Shown here: positions 31,501 to 44,425 of the stretch, in pieces
How the letters are laid out: the number at the start of each line of letters is the position of its first letter
Numbering within the stretch: the first letter of the stretch is position 1
Assembly: GCA_010279815.1 (NCBI GenBank)
Contig: QEOQ01000561.1
Location: 206,605 to 270,604 of the forward strand
Source of the DNA: Brachionus plicatilis
Taxonomy: Eukaryota; Rotifera; Eurotatoria; Ploima; Brachionidae
DNA length: 64,000 nucleotides
Direction of reading: 5' to 3'
The notes under the pieces: model-generated
Told to the model about the DNA's origin: nothing
Database searches by the model: none
The model's input: only the letters and a program-made list of their open reading frames with translations
Made by a program: the position numbers and the translations under genes

Positions 31501-34500
31501 CAAAACCAAAAAAATTTGTACCTAATATATTTAACTTCTACTAAAACTAATTTAATAATACATAATACTATTTTTTGTACCTATTTAGGTACAACTATTT
31601 AAGTTAGTACCAAATATTAATTTTGATGAAACCAAAAATTAATTCTATTAGAAATAATTATCACTTTATGCAGCACCTCTTGATAAATCAGACTTGTTTA
31701 TAAGTCACACTTTTAAGTCTAAGTCTGACTAGAATTTTTTTTTCTTAAGTCAAAGTCAAAAACTTAATTTTTTTTCTTTAAAAGTCAATTAAATTAAATT
31801 TTTTATAAAAAAGTCCGAATAACATGAATTTTTTGACGCTCCAGGTAGCAAAAACAAATGACAAAAATGGTAAAAATACAGAAGTTTTTGTTAAAAGATT
31901 AGCTCAATTGGCTAAAAAGAATTAAATTTGTTTATTTTTTATTTTTTTCTTAAATTTTTTTTAATAAATCTAACTATTTCTTTTTTATAATTAAATTTAT
32001 GCATTCTTGGCAGAGTTACTTAAAAGTCCCAAAAAAAAGTCCAAGTCAGGACTTTAAAATTTAAAAAAAAAAAAGTCCAAGTCCAGAATTTTTTTAAAAA
32101 ATTTGCTAGATCAGGCTTTATATCAAAAAATTTATATACTCTTGGGTTGTCTAATGCAAAAGATTTGCCATATATCAGAATTTTGTTGCAATTTTAGCAT
32201 AAATTTCTTCTTCAGTATTCAAAATTTTAAAGTCCGAACTTGGACTTGACTTGACACTTGTGACTTTTAAACAACTCTGATTCTTGGTGAGTTTAATATT
32301 CCCTTAAAATTTTGTATTCTAAGATACTTTAATATTGGAAGTTTTCGAAAATTGACATAATAAACTATTTAATTTTCAAAAATACCTAGCAACCTCAATC
32401 TGTTTGGTAAATAGTACCAAATGAAAGCAATAAGCTTGAACTTTAAGAATATTTTTACTGGTAAAAAAAAGACCAGGGATTTGTAAAGTTATGGACATTT
32501 AAAGATAAGATTCATTTCAAAATCAAAAAATACAAAAAAATTTTAATTTTAGAAAATACCCACCGACCTCAATCTTTTACCAATTTTGCTTTAAAGAATG
32601 CTAGAAAATTTATACAGGAGAATACAAAAATATTCTTAAAAAATATCCCAAGAACATGGAATAAATCGAAAATATTACGGATATTAAGTTTTGGCATGAA
32701 ATAAAAACTTTTGTATTTAAAACAAAAGTTGACTCAATTGAAATAATTTTATTTTCAATTTTTGCCAAGACTGTTTAAGACTTAGACTTGCTGGAAAAAA
32801 ATCAAACAATATTCTCAAAGTATTCACTTAAATCTTTTTTTTTTTTAAATTTAATTTATTTAATTGTTTCCAATGCTTGGATTAAAAAAAAAAATTCAAT
32901 GGTCTTGAAAACCATTGAATATATATGGAAATGGAAAAAATTCAATGGAAAGAATTCAGCATCTTTCTCCAGTATTGTCTTCACTTATTAGCAAACATTC
33001 ATAAAAAGCTTTCCTGGGACGATCTTAGTCCAATTCCATTTTATTGATTTTATTGATTTACTATTACTAAGAAAAATTATTTTATTAATTTTTATTTAAC
33101 ATTAAATTTAGTCAAAATCAAGATTTTAATCAAAATTTTGTGAAAATAAGTATACAATTTAAGTTAGATAAACAAGAAAATTTTTATTTTGACTAAATTG
33201 CATTTTTTTTAATATTTAGACTAAACAATTTATTTTGCCTATTCAATGTGACATATATATAAACCTACAAAAACAATAAAACCTTCTGATTATTTTGAAG
33301 ATGAAACTTAACACAAGGCTCACTATTTAACTTGAAAGAAAGCTGATAGAAATAAAAATTGTAATTTTTCATCAAAAAATATTTCGTTTAAAAAACATTT
33401 TAAACTAAACTTAGAATATTTTAAAATTTTATTTAAAAAAATGTTTTTTCTATAAAAAGAGTCTATTTACTGACCGAATTATATTATTTTGTCAACAATT
33501 TTTTAATTTATAACATTTCAGACTTGTTATTTGAAATTTTTAAGATTTTAATTAAATTTATTATTTTTAATTATAAAAATTTTAAATTGTTTATAATGTA
33601 ATTTTAGACGTCTAAAAATTTTTCTTAAAAAAAAAGTTCAAATTTATTTATAAGGCTTTTTCTAATGCCAACTTATTACTTATTTTTTTAAATTGCTGAA
33701 ATTTTTTGTTAATTAATGTATTTTATTAAATTACATAATAAAAGGAACTAAATAATCATTAAGGATTGAATTATTTTATCATTTGTTCAAAGGCTATATG
33801 GATATAACCTGTTTTACCTAAATGATAAAAAAAATTTTTATTTTCTCTAAGTTTTACTCTTTTGCCTATAAGGCTTGGATTAATAAATAATAATAATAGT
33901 AATAATAATAAAATTTAGATCTAGACTTACCATGTATTTTTCCTCAAGAGCTGTATTGATAATATTCTTAGTTAATTCGGGAATGCCTTTTCCGTCTAAC
34001 GATGATACAAAATGAAAGCCAACTATCTGTGGATACTTGTTTTTGTATTTTTCAATGGAAAGATCAAATTTGCTGACTTGGTCAATGTGAGAACCGACAA
34101 TAAAAATCGGACACGAAGGTGCATGGCAGTCAATGGAATTAAGCCAAAAATCCAAGCCAGAATGCTGAGCTCCCAAGCGTACATTCCAAACTAGCAGATA
34201 AATCGACCGATTGCTTAGAAAAAATTGATGTGTATTGTAATAGACCACTTGGCCAGCAAAGTCGAACACCGAAAATGTTAAATTTTGTTCATCACCAATG
34301 TCCACTTTCCAATCTAGAATAGATATTCCATCGGTTAAATTGGGCGCTGGTTTATTACCATCCTGGAGTACATTATTCATCATAGCTTCGATCAGACTAG
34401 TTTTACCAGCACCACCCAGACCAAGTAGCATAAGTTTAGTTCTCTTGCACTCAACTGATCCGGTCAATAGCCGATGCAAGTAGGCCAGCACAGAATTAAC

Positions 34501-37500
34501 ACCTCTACGCTGAATTTCCAATGGTGGAGTTTTTAATGATATGCACCCAGTCAAATCCAATTCATCAAGCCTCAAAGTCCCTAATTTGGCACTTAGTGAC
34601 TCAAGATAGACACAGTATTTAAGTTTTAGGACTTTTAAATTTTCCATTATGGACACAGCATCGGGAATTTTTGTTATAGCCTGAAAAGACAAGTCTAAAT
34701 AAGTAATTGTGGCTTTATAGGTGACAATGCGCTTCCAGGAAGCAAATATAGTTTTATCAAGTTTTTCTTCCACTCTGGGCATATTTCCAGTCAATTTAAA
34801 TTCTCTTGTTTTGTCCATGGCGCGCGGAAAATTCTTAAAAATAAAAGCATTGAAATGCTGCAGTTCTTTAAAGTCCAAAAAAGAATTGCTATCATAATCA
34901 AATTTTTTGAAGATCGATGTCGCTTCATTAACACTCATCAAATTGGGGCAGTACATATCAATCACTTTATTTATGTCAGCACTCATTGATGACCAAAGAT
35001 TTTCATTTTCTGGCAAAATTAAATTGACTCCCTGAAATGTTAGCTCTTCAATAAATGGACACTTTTCCAATAATTGGTGCGGAATGTACTTAAGTTTACA
35101 TTCTGATATTATCAATGATTTTAGGTAAATGATGCTGTGTTGTTTGTCTGACCAGTCTTGCGGAAGTTGGCTCAAATTCAGCCGGCTCAGGACAAGCGAT
35201 TTTAAATTTTCTAAAATAAAAATACTCGATGGAATTTCTTTTAATGGCTGATTGTCTATTATTATCTGGGTGAGAGACCTGCTTTGGCAGAGGATATTTT
35301 TTGGCAACTCGCTGAGGTAGTTGTTGCGCAATTCAATATTTTGAAAGTATTCAGCTTTGTCTATCACTTGGTCTATTTCAGTTATTTTTAAATTTTCCAA
35401 TGTTATGGTCACAAGATTTGGTATGTTTTTAAATAGTTTGGAGCTGAGTGAAATGGTCCGAGGGTTGGACATGCTCGTGTCCAATGTGTCCTTTATACTA
35501 ATGCTTGTAATAATTCGCGAAAATTCTTTTAAATGTTTGAATGATTTTTTAAAAAAGTTGTCCAAAGATGTGCCTGGTTTAAGTCCAATAGTTGCCAAGT
35601 TGATATTAAAAGCGTTGCAAAATTTGCACATACCATTCGAGCTCAGACTAAATTCAGAGATTTTCTCGGCGATAAAGTCCTCTAATTTTGAGCTTTTTTG
35701 GTCGCACTTCAAACTGGTTGTGGATGAATTTGGTGTAATAAAGTGTTTAGATGATTCTTCGATTAAAAACTCTCTTATTGACTTTGACTTGTCCATTCGG
35801 AATTTTAATTCATAAAAAAATGGAACTATCAAGCTCATGCAATTTGATAATTGATCAAAGTATTTTTTTAATGATCGGTTGAATTTTTTCGGACTCACGT
35901 CTTGATCAATTTTGAAATTTGGAAAGATTATGTTATTCTTAAATTAATTTAAAAATTAAAATTGCTGAAAAAGTTTTTTTTCCTCGAATTTCTTAAATCC
36001 AAGAAATATTCAAAAAAGACTGAAGGTAAATGGGAAGAAAAAATATGAAATTTTTTAATCTTTGTTGATTTTTTTTATTTAAAAGAAGAATTTTTACATT
36101 ACATTATATTTTTTTCTTTGGAAACGAAAAAAAGAAAACTTTTTTTTTTGTTGATATTGATGAATGTAAAATTTGGTTTTGAAAAATTCAGTACTAAAGA
36201 ACAATACAAAGTGGTAAAATTTCTTTACTTGAAATTAGTTCTGTTAATGCCACATATAAAGATACATTAACTTTAAAGTCTGCAAGTGATGTTTAAAATT
36301 TTCAAAACGCTCGAATAATATTGCCTTTATATTCTGCTAAAATTGTGTCATCTTGAAGTTGAAGATCAATTCAAAATATCATTTGAATTCAAAGAGTTTA
36401 TCTTTAGATATTAAAATTAATCTTCAAATTTAATAAAATATTTTTAATGTAACATGCTATGTATTTATGTGGATTTAAAAAATTAAATAATTAAAAAAAC
36501 ATTTTCTAAATCAATTGATAAAATCGATTTTTAAATTTTAATTTTTATAAATTTTTTTTAAAGTTTATTTTGAAATTTTATATTTCAAATGTATTTGTAT
36601 TTATTTACTCAAAATTAAAAAAAAATTTAAAAATTAATTTCAAATATTAAAATTACAAATAAGTAATAAAATGAAAAGATCGATCTTTTCTACAAATATT
36701 TTTGGATTAGATTTTTTTTATTTTTTAAATCTACTAAACATGTAAAGCATTTTATATTAAAAATTTTTCAATTCAAATTCTTGAATTCAAAGATTAATTT
36801 TATATTAAATGATAAACTCTTTGAATTTAAATGATATATTGATTGGTTAAACATGAAGCTTTGTATGTTGCATTCATAGAACAAATATTCAAGTTTTGGA
36901 AAGAATATTTTTAAAATTTTCATCATTTTTTTTAGATATTGTGAACTGAATTTCACAAAAAATTTTTTCATAAAAAAATTTCAAAAAATGTCTTAAACTT
37001 TACTTAGAATTTTTGTTCTTACAGTTTAAAAAATTATTTTTCTTACAATTAAAGTTCAGACCAAAAATTTGATATTTTCAATTAAATTTATTTTTATTAA
37101 TTTTTGGGTGAATCTAAAAAATCAGAATGAAAAAAATTTTTATGACATAAAAAAGAAAAAAAATAATCGAATTTGAAAAATACAAAATTCTTTTAGGACA
37201 GAATAAAAATGAATGAGTTTAAGCATTTAAATTTATTAAATACTGATAAGAAAATTAATTCTTGGACCAATTAGTTTCAGTTAATTAAATACTGTGGTAG
37301 TATTTGAGATGAAACCAAAAATATACAAATGTCTTATTAGAAATTTTTATATAGACAAAATCGAGGATTAATAAATTAAATAAATATTACCTCAGAATTT
37401 TTGATATCCAAACAAGTACATAATAATATGATGACATATTTAAGAGTCAACTTTGTATCTTCTTTAGTTAAATTGAACCCCTCTCCTTGGAGAAGATGCG

Positions 37501-40500
37501 GATAATTAATATTGATAAAAGATTGATTGCCAATAAACAGTTTTATGTTTTCCCGATGGATACAGGACACATTTAAGTTGCACATGTGGTCAACTGATTT
37601 GATATAAGGAACATTGACAAAATGATGGTCGATATTAGATGGTAAAAGCACCAAAGCACTCAGATTCGGTACAGAAAAGTCATCCTCATTTTCATCAGCT
37701 TGCTTAATTATTCCCAAGTTCTGGTAAATGCTGGTCAAGTCTTGACTTGATAAAGCTTTCAAAGAAGACCAAATAAATCGCGGACTAAAGGTAAAATCAC
37801 ATGTCAGAAAGCCGTCAGTCAATTTCGATTGAGGATAGTATCTTTTTTGCATGTCTTCTTTTTGTTCTTGGCTAAAAATTTCGAACAATGCCACCTGATG
37901 ACCCGGATTACTTTTTAGAAATTCATCCCATTGAAACATTGAATCAACTAGGTGTTTATCAAGCATTGAATCAAACAGCCGAAAGCATATTAAATCACTG
38001 TAATCGTGAGCATCATCAGCTTTTTCTTTCTTTAAATGAATCTCTTGGTGAACATAGTTCCAAAATCCGCACGGATGTACCCGGTTAGATGTAGGCTCAA
38101 TTGATTCCAACACATTCTGACCAAGAATTTTATATTCAATCAAGCCAAATGTTTCGTCAATTTTTTCTACTCTAGCAGCAGTAATGTAGCTTTTAATTAT
38201 GTCATCATAAGTGGCTAGTTCAGCTTGATCTATCTCTTTCTCAATCTCGATCAGCATGCCAGGTTGAAATTTAAATGTGCTGGCTAGCGGAGACTTTCAA
38301 CAATCATTAAGGATTTAAATTTAAAAAATTTAAATAATCAAACTTTTGGTTTTAAACGACTGATGTCAAAAAAAAAGTTGCTGATTCCGCCCTTGTTCAC
38401 TTCGATATAAGGAGTTATTTTGGATGAAACGTCTTCTTCAGAATAGATGCCAATTAACTCATTGTTGTAGTAAAATAATATTTTATATACATTGTTCTAT
38501 TTTAAATTTTTTAAATAAGGTACAAGTTTATCAGGAAAGTTTGTCTCTTACATCAGCATCCACTTGAATTTTGATTCTATCTCCAGAATTTACTTGCCAT
38601 GATTCAGAATTTCTGAGAATTTCACTGGCATTTCCTGTACCATACGACTCTATTTCTTTCATGAGTTGATTTTTGAGATCCTTGATTACAACCAGTAGAA
38701 AGAATTACAAACTTGAACATTTTTTACTTGTTGGACTATTGATAATCCATTCCTTTGGTCCGACGAAGCTATTTGTTTTAATTTAAAAGTTTTTTTCTTT
38801 AAAAATAAAAATTAATTTTTTTATTTTAATTAAGTAATTTAATAGACCTTTTTTTTGTATCTTTGATTTTCGATTTGCTCTACTTTGACATTATTGGGAG
38901 TTAGCTTGAAAATTTGTCTTGTTTTGCATAGCATATAAACTCTGAATACCTCATTATATGAATTTCTTTTTTAAAATTTTTAAAAAAAATAATTTAAAAA
39001 ATATTGAAAATTTATTTAAAAAAAATTAAATTGAACCTTATTTGAACGCCACATGTGTCAATACAATAGTCATTTGTGAACGTAGTCGTGTAATAATTGA
39101 AATCAAACGGAGTCATTGTCTCATTGCCTTCATATGTCATGTATTCATTACCTGAATTAAAAATCGAACCATTCGAATATTTTTCTACATTTGTCGGAAT
39201 AAATGTTTCATTTGAATTAATTTTTAGATCCCAAAATTTGTTTGTGGTCACCATTGGAAATAGTGTTCTGTAAGATTCCTAAGGAAAAATTAAAATTGTT
39301 TTTTAAACAATTTTAAATAAATTACATGGACAAGCTTTGACCAATTCGAATCTACTGAGCACATTTGGCATTTGTATTGATTATTATCAGTTTTTTGGAA
39401 TTTATGGACAACTAACAAATTTCTTGGTTCCGAATTTATTAAATCTAATTTTTTGCTCATAAATAAAATTTTTGAATTTTATTATGTAAAGTTTACCTAT
39501 GAACTCATCATTCAAGTTGGTGGTAATTTTTCCACGCAAAGCTTGGTTTTCAATTTGTACAGATCCATACTTAAATAATTTTTTTTTAACCTTTTTTTAG
39601 AAGCAAATAAAATTTTTTCACTTTAAAAGGTATTTTTTTGCTAATTAGAAAAGCCTCACAAACTATTTTGTACTCATTAAACATCACGATTATCATTTTA
39701 TTTAAATTTTTTAAAGTTTGTTCAAATTCTGTTTTATCTACTAGAAGAGACAAATCAACAGTGCGAAGTATCAGATGAATTTGTTCTTGGAAATAAAAAT
39801 TAATTTTAAACAAAATCAAGAAATAAAATTTTACTTTTGGACTCTTCATAAAGCAGACATAGATTCATAGATCCCTCTTGGCATATTAGACAATTATCAT
39901 TTTTGAAATAAATATTTGGAAGTAAAAAAAATTTTGACATCAATTCGTTCAGAATTTGCTCAGGCAATTTAAAGTAAAAATCAAATGTAGACCGAATTTT
40001 CAGACTTCCATCTTGATTTTTTGGCCAAAATTCTTTGTATGATCGCTTCGATCGCTCTTTAAAATTAGCTAAATATTTTGAAAATAAAAACCGTTCATTC
40101 ATATTTCCGGTTTTGCTTAAGATGTTGAATTTTTCCAACAACTGGACAAATATTTTAAAATTTTTATCATCTAGGTTTAATTGGTCCAAGAATTCTCTTT
40201 GGTAAAACAAATTCATGTTAACCAAATGAATATTTTTGGTAGAATCATATTTTATCAGTTTAGAGTTTTCTAAATAATTGATTGTTGATTGAATTTGATT
40301 AAAAAACCATTTTATGTCCGGCACAATTATTGTTTGACCATTTGCCAATTCGAATAATAAACACTCACCCTAGAATGATTTTAATTTAAATTAATTAGAA
40401 AAATTTTATTAAATTATTACCAAAAAATTTCTAAATGTTAAAAAATCTTCAATTAATCGTCCTTTTTGGGCTCCTTGGAGTTTACTTTTAAAATCAAAAG

Positions 40501-42992
40501 TTTGATAGTCAAAGCATTCATTTAAAAAATCCTCAAGCTCAATGATTTTTTTGCTCGCTGATTGTTGCTTTAAAATATTGGCTAAAATTTTGAACGGTTC
40601 TGACTCGTACCGCTTTTCTAAATCGGAATTTATTTCTTCCAGGAGTTTGTCCATAAAATTGTCTTGTAAATTTATAAATTTGATTATTGATGAATTTTCT
40701 ATTAGCTTTTCTGTCTTGAATTTTAGTCGAAATTTGTCACGGAACGCTTCCTGCTCAAAAAATTTTGTTTTTTCTAAAGACTCACAAAATTCTTTTTCAT
40801 CATCTACAATAGATTCAACTGATCGTTTTAAGTTTTCAATCAGTTTATCAACAACTTCATTCACCGAACAATTTTTAACTGCCAAAACAATTTTTAAATA
40901 AACCACAGCCTTAAAATTCAATTAAATTTAATTATTAAACCAAAATTTGGAAGGAGTCAAAATATTTAAAATTTTTTTGATCATATTAGAATATTTAATT
41001 GTATATTTGCTTTATAAATTGTATTTGTTTTAAATTTTGGACCATTAATACAAAATTTAAATCAATTTTTCCTTTATACAATATTGAAAATTTTGTAATT
41101 AAATTTCACAATGCTTTTTAACCTAAAAATTATTCACAATCTTTTCCAATTTATGTCTTTTCAACTCTCATTTTTTTACCTTATTTACTTTTTTTTGATT
41201 CTTTTTTTTATCTCATTTTATTAACTTTAATTTTATTTTTATTTTATTTCATTTTTATTTTGTTTTTTTTTTATTTTACTTTTTAACTTATTCTGAAGGA
41301 GCTTTAGCTCGGTACAGAAAACAAATAAATTAAAATAAATAGAATATTTTAATGAAATTTCAATAAATAAGATCGAAGTCTGCTTTTACTAAGTTGTTTC
41401 CGATTAATTTTGAAATTATGAATTTTTTTTTTAAAATAGATAATTTTCAGAATTTATATCATCATTTTCATTTTATTAAAAAAATTAAACCCCAACTCAC
41501 CGAAGCTTCTAATTAGATCTCTTGCAGAATTGATTCTTAATTTTATTTTATTTTATTTTTTATTAGTAAAACTTATCGAACTGTCGCTTTTTCAGATTAA
41601 AATGGAAAAATTTTTTAAATCAAAATAAACTCAGATAAAATTAATTTAAATTTGATAAGAAAAAAAAATGATTAAATAAAAGTCCTTTTGAATATTGAAC
41701 TAATTTTGAAAGATTAAATTGAAAAAAAAGATCCAACTTATAATTCAATATATAGTTTGACTCAGTTCAAAATTTAAGACAAACCTGGTTCAAAATATCC
41801 AAAAATTTGTTGGTCAAATCTTCCATAAAGTCAACAGAGTCTTTGTAGGAATCAAAGTCGAGAAAAATAACCAATATCGAACTTGAGCTATTAATTGCCA
41901 ATCGTTGATTCTGAAAACAAAATTTTTTTTTAGTATTTTGAATTTGAGATTTTTCGGACCTGGTCAAAGTCAATTTTTGATTTTTTCAATTTTTTTTAGA
42001 CCAACTCTGGATTTATTATTGTAAAAAAATAAATAAAAAAACCTCTTGATAGATTGATGATTCAACTTCGATTATGTTAAAAATTTTGCTATCATACTGA
42101 AATTTACCATGTTCGAAACTAAAATTTTTTGAGCTAAATTTTTTCTCTTTCAAAAGATTAAAAAAACTAAAATTCGAGCCATTTAGGACAAAAACTTTAT
42201 ATATATTCGAATCTAAACTTTTTTCATAGAAGGATCCATTGCAATAATAGGATCCGAAATTTTCATTTTGAAACAAGTCTTTACTTTTAGTGTGATAAAA
42301 AAGATTGAATATGTTGACACAACCCGAACACCTTTTGTAATTAATTAAGTTTTCTTTTCCGCTCGCCTCATACATTAGATCAATTCCAAAATCGGTAATG
42401 TACCGACACGAGTCCAATGTTATTTTTTCCAAAATTTTCCACATTTCATTTATATTAAAGTATTTGTAAAATATATAAAACACCGAATCTGTTAAACAAT
42501 CTATTGAGTCAAAATTAAGATACTTAATTATTTTATTTTCTGCATAAAGTCGATCAAAATAGTCCTTGAAATTTTTTAAATTGCAGTAGTCATCAAAGTC
42601 GATTTTGTCACTAACATTGAAAGAGATTAAAGCCTCTGTTTTTTTTTGTATTGAATTTTTTAAAAATGTGGGCATATCAGGATTGTTTAAGACCTGTTGA
42701 TAACTCGGAAATGTTAAATTCATTTGGTCATAAGGAATGTTGGGTAACAATGATTGTTCTTTGTCATTATTTGGCTTTGGTCTTCGATCTGTAGTTTAAT
42801 TTTATTTTATAAATCAGATTTTGATTTTTAAATTTTACCTTTATCAATTGGTGGAAGATCAATTTTTTTATCTTTCATTTTTTTTAATTTAGTTAAGATG
42901 TTAAACTTTGATTTGTCTTTTGTTTGAATTTCTTCTATCGTAACATTTTCGGCACTGTTTACGGCCATATAATTATCGTTGTTTTTTTTCAT
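28543..42992 (-). CDS. Giant LRR-Roc-COR-TIR-TIR (ROCO family) protein with an N-terminal degenerate ROCO-like region
   Basis: Sixteen minus-strand exons join in frame: 42839-42992, 42043-42788, 41785-41910, 40421-40909, 39835-40369, 39622-39785, 39497-39569, 39326-39444, 39037-39278, 38848-38941, 38728-38796, 38552-38680, 38344-38496, 37391-38293, 33931-35937, 28543-31410 (about 2,956 aa). N-terminal part: an LRR-like LEKITLDSCRYITDFGID, a degenerate Roc (KVFVLNGSNFSFFNLL in place of a P-loop) and a COR-like block (IVPDIKWFFNQIQ, FVQLLEKFNILS). The 37391-38293 exon has an MBT-like segment (FKFQPGMLIEI, RVHPCGFWNYVHQEI). The 33931-35937 exon has LRRs, an EF-hand loop (34864-34899) and an intact Roc (LGLGGAGKTSL, DFAGQ, SHID). 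The last exon has COR, TIR1, TIR2 and the tail. TIR2 has Glu at 29659-29661; TIR1 has Met at the matching place. The 35938-37390 gap could hide a boundary between two tandem genes. Likely a GTP-regulated innate-immune or cell-death protein, by inference. Confidence 0.8.
31411..33930 (-). other. 2.5-kb ROCO intron between Roc and COR exons
   Basis: Donor gtaagt at 33930 and an acceptor after a T-poor A-run at 31411 join LEEKYM to GEKIPKCWLEF, the expected Roc-COR linker. The intron is AT-rich and carries the hAT-like MITE at 32011-32279. Related AAGTC/GACTT-rich sequence lies at 31690-31830. Confidence 0.8.
32011..32279. mobile_element. hAT-like MITE, copy 1 (8-bp target duplication)
   Basis: Terminal inverted repeats CAGAGTTACTTAAAAGTC and, on the other strand, CAGAGTTGTTTAAAAGTC enclose 269 bp with many AAGTCCAAGTC and GACTTGGACTT motifs. 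The exact direct repeat ATTCTTGG flanks it at 32003-32010 and 32280-32287. An 8-bp duplication and CAGAG ends are hAT hallmarks. Confidence 0.85.
35938..37390 (-). other. 1.45-kb AT-rich interval between MBT-like and LRR exons
   Basis: Phase-0 donor gaggtaata at 37390 and phase-0 acceptor tttaag at 35938 allow a single intron. The LRR exon has no early in-frame ATG, which argues that it is spliced from upstream. No start codon with exon-like sequence or alternative exon was found inside, but a hidden gene boundary cannot be excluded. Confidence 0.6.
41289..41317 (+). mobile_element. LINE 3'-terminal 29-nt hairpin motif inside a ROCO intron
   Basis: A full copy with GAGC-TTTA-GCTC stem-loop, preceded by about 130 bp of T-rich sequence (41160-41288) and followed by aaaacaaataaattaaaat. 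It is a short 5'-truncated insertion on the strand opposite the host gene. Confidence 0.7.
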
Positions 42993-43511
42993 ATTTTTTT
43001 TCAAAAACAAAAGCTGAAAAATTATTGCTAATAATTATGAACTATAAAAAGTTTTTTGTTGGCTATTTCTATGGAAACATCCAAAATAAAATTTAAATTT
43101 AAAATAAATAATTGTGAACTTTGAAAATTTCTAATAAATCGAAAAGATCACTTTTTGTTTATGATGTATTTTAGCTTAAAAAATAGCAATTTCAGATATT
43201 TTTCGTTTTTATTAAAAATCAGAATTTATCTAAAAATTATTTATTAATTTTACAAAATGAGTTGATAATAAATATTGGAAACTTCGATTTTACGGACCTA
43301 AAAGACTAAACACTTGTTCAATTTATTTATGGGCAATCTTCAAAAAAACGAGGACTTCTTAGATAAATTTTTAATCTAAAAGATCATAAGATAAATAAGA
43401 ATTTTGTTTGTGGAGTTTTTTAGCAAAAAAGATTAAAAATCAAGAAATTTTTTGGGTCTGACGACGTCTTTCAGTTGATCAAATTAGAAAACTACATTAA
43501 GTACATAAAAA

Positions 43512-43996
43512 GGCATTGTGAATTTTGGTACAAATAAAAACAAAACCAAAATATAAAGATGATACCAAAGCTTAAGGTTTGACAGACCAGTAAATGTTGT
43601 GTAAATTGTAGAAACTGATGGATCCTTTGTACCACCAATATTCTGATTCTGCAAAATTCTGCAATAAATCTGTAAAATTAAGTCGATTGTGAATTTGAGA
43701 AATTATATTATATTAGAAATCCAACTCAGCTTTAAGTGATGGTTCAATGGATATATCAGTTGCTACAGTTTAAAGAACATGTTTTGGTCGGTCCGAATTA
43801 AATCAATGGCGTTTTTTATATTTTGTTTTTGTTTTTTTTACTAAAATTCACTATGTTCTTGCAGAATCAGAATATTGGTGGTAAAAAGGATGCATCAGTT
43901 GCTATAATTTACACAACATGTATTGGTCCGTCAGAACTTAAGCTTTGATATTTTTTATGTTTTGGTTATGTTTTTTGTATCAAATTTCACAATGGC
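43512..43996. mobile_element. MITE with about 140-bp inverted arms and an internal direct copy
   Basis: The left arm (43512-43655) contains GGCATTGTGAATTTTGGTAC, CAAAGCTTAAGG, CATGTTG-type sequence and ACCACCAATATTCTGATTC. The reverse complement of 43857-43996 carries the same blocks in the same order. A third copy of the arm lies at 43749-43857 in the orientation of the right arm. No target duplication was resolved. Confidence 0.7.
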
Positions 43997-44339
43997 CATA
44001 AAATTTACATTTAATCCCTATATCTTTTTATATTCTAAAATGGTCCATTAAGTATACATAAAGTTCCTTTACTACATAGAGTACATAAAAGTCTGGTGAT
44101 CATAACATAAAGTTACCTTTTTATTAAATAAAGAGACATTCTCGATTTATATGATTTTATTGACAGCAAATGGAGATTTCGTTCAGAGACTTAAAAAAGT
44201 TTCCTTTGAATTAAATTTTTAAAATATTCAGTCCAAAATAAAATTTTTTAAATAATGGGATGCTTTTGGTTAGTTAAATTGTTAAAGATAAAATTAAAAT
44301 GAATCTTTATAGCAAGCAAATGGTTTTTATACAACACGG

Positions 44340-44425
44340 TAGTCAAGTGGCGGAATAGCTTACCTTCATAGCTGGATGAAGCGATTATTGTGAACAAGTT
44401 CAAAGCTGGATGACTTTGATCAAAC
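44340..44425 (+). ncRNA. Degenerate tRNA-like / tRNA-derived SINE fragment
   Basis: A tRNA-style A box region (agtcaagtggcggaatagc), a hairpin CTTCAT-agctgg-ATGAAG in the anticodon-arm position, and a B-box-like aagttcaaagctgg follow with roughly tRNA spacing. The acceptor stem does not pair convincingly, so a functional tRNA is unlikely; a SINE head or tRNA relic is more probable. Confidence 0.3.

Noticed and set aside
32788..32991. 67-codon + strand frame inside the ROCO intron
   Set aside because: Lys/Ile/Phe-rich A/T translation without homology; its length is expected by chance over this much A/T sequence.
36768..36971. 67-codon minus-strand frame in the 35938-37390 interval
   Set aside because: Phe/Lys/Ile-rich A/T translation with no acceptor that keeps frame with neighbouring exons.
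38650..38760. A 32-bp intron in the ROCO gene after KNVQ
   Set aside because: Using the donor at 38727 gives a 47-bp intron like the others and keeps frame, so the very short intron is unnecessary.
40542..40901. 119-codon + strand serine-rich frame
   Set aside because: It is the antisense of a ROCO exon.
44340..44425. A functional tRNA gene
   Set aside because: Acceptor-stem pairing is poor and the anticodon loop is irregular, so only a relic is claimed.
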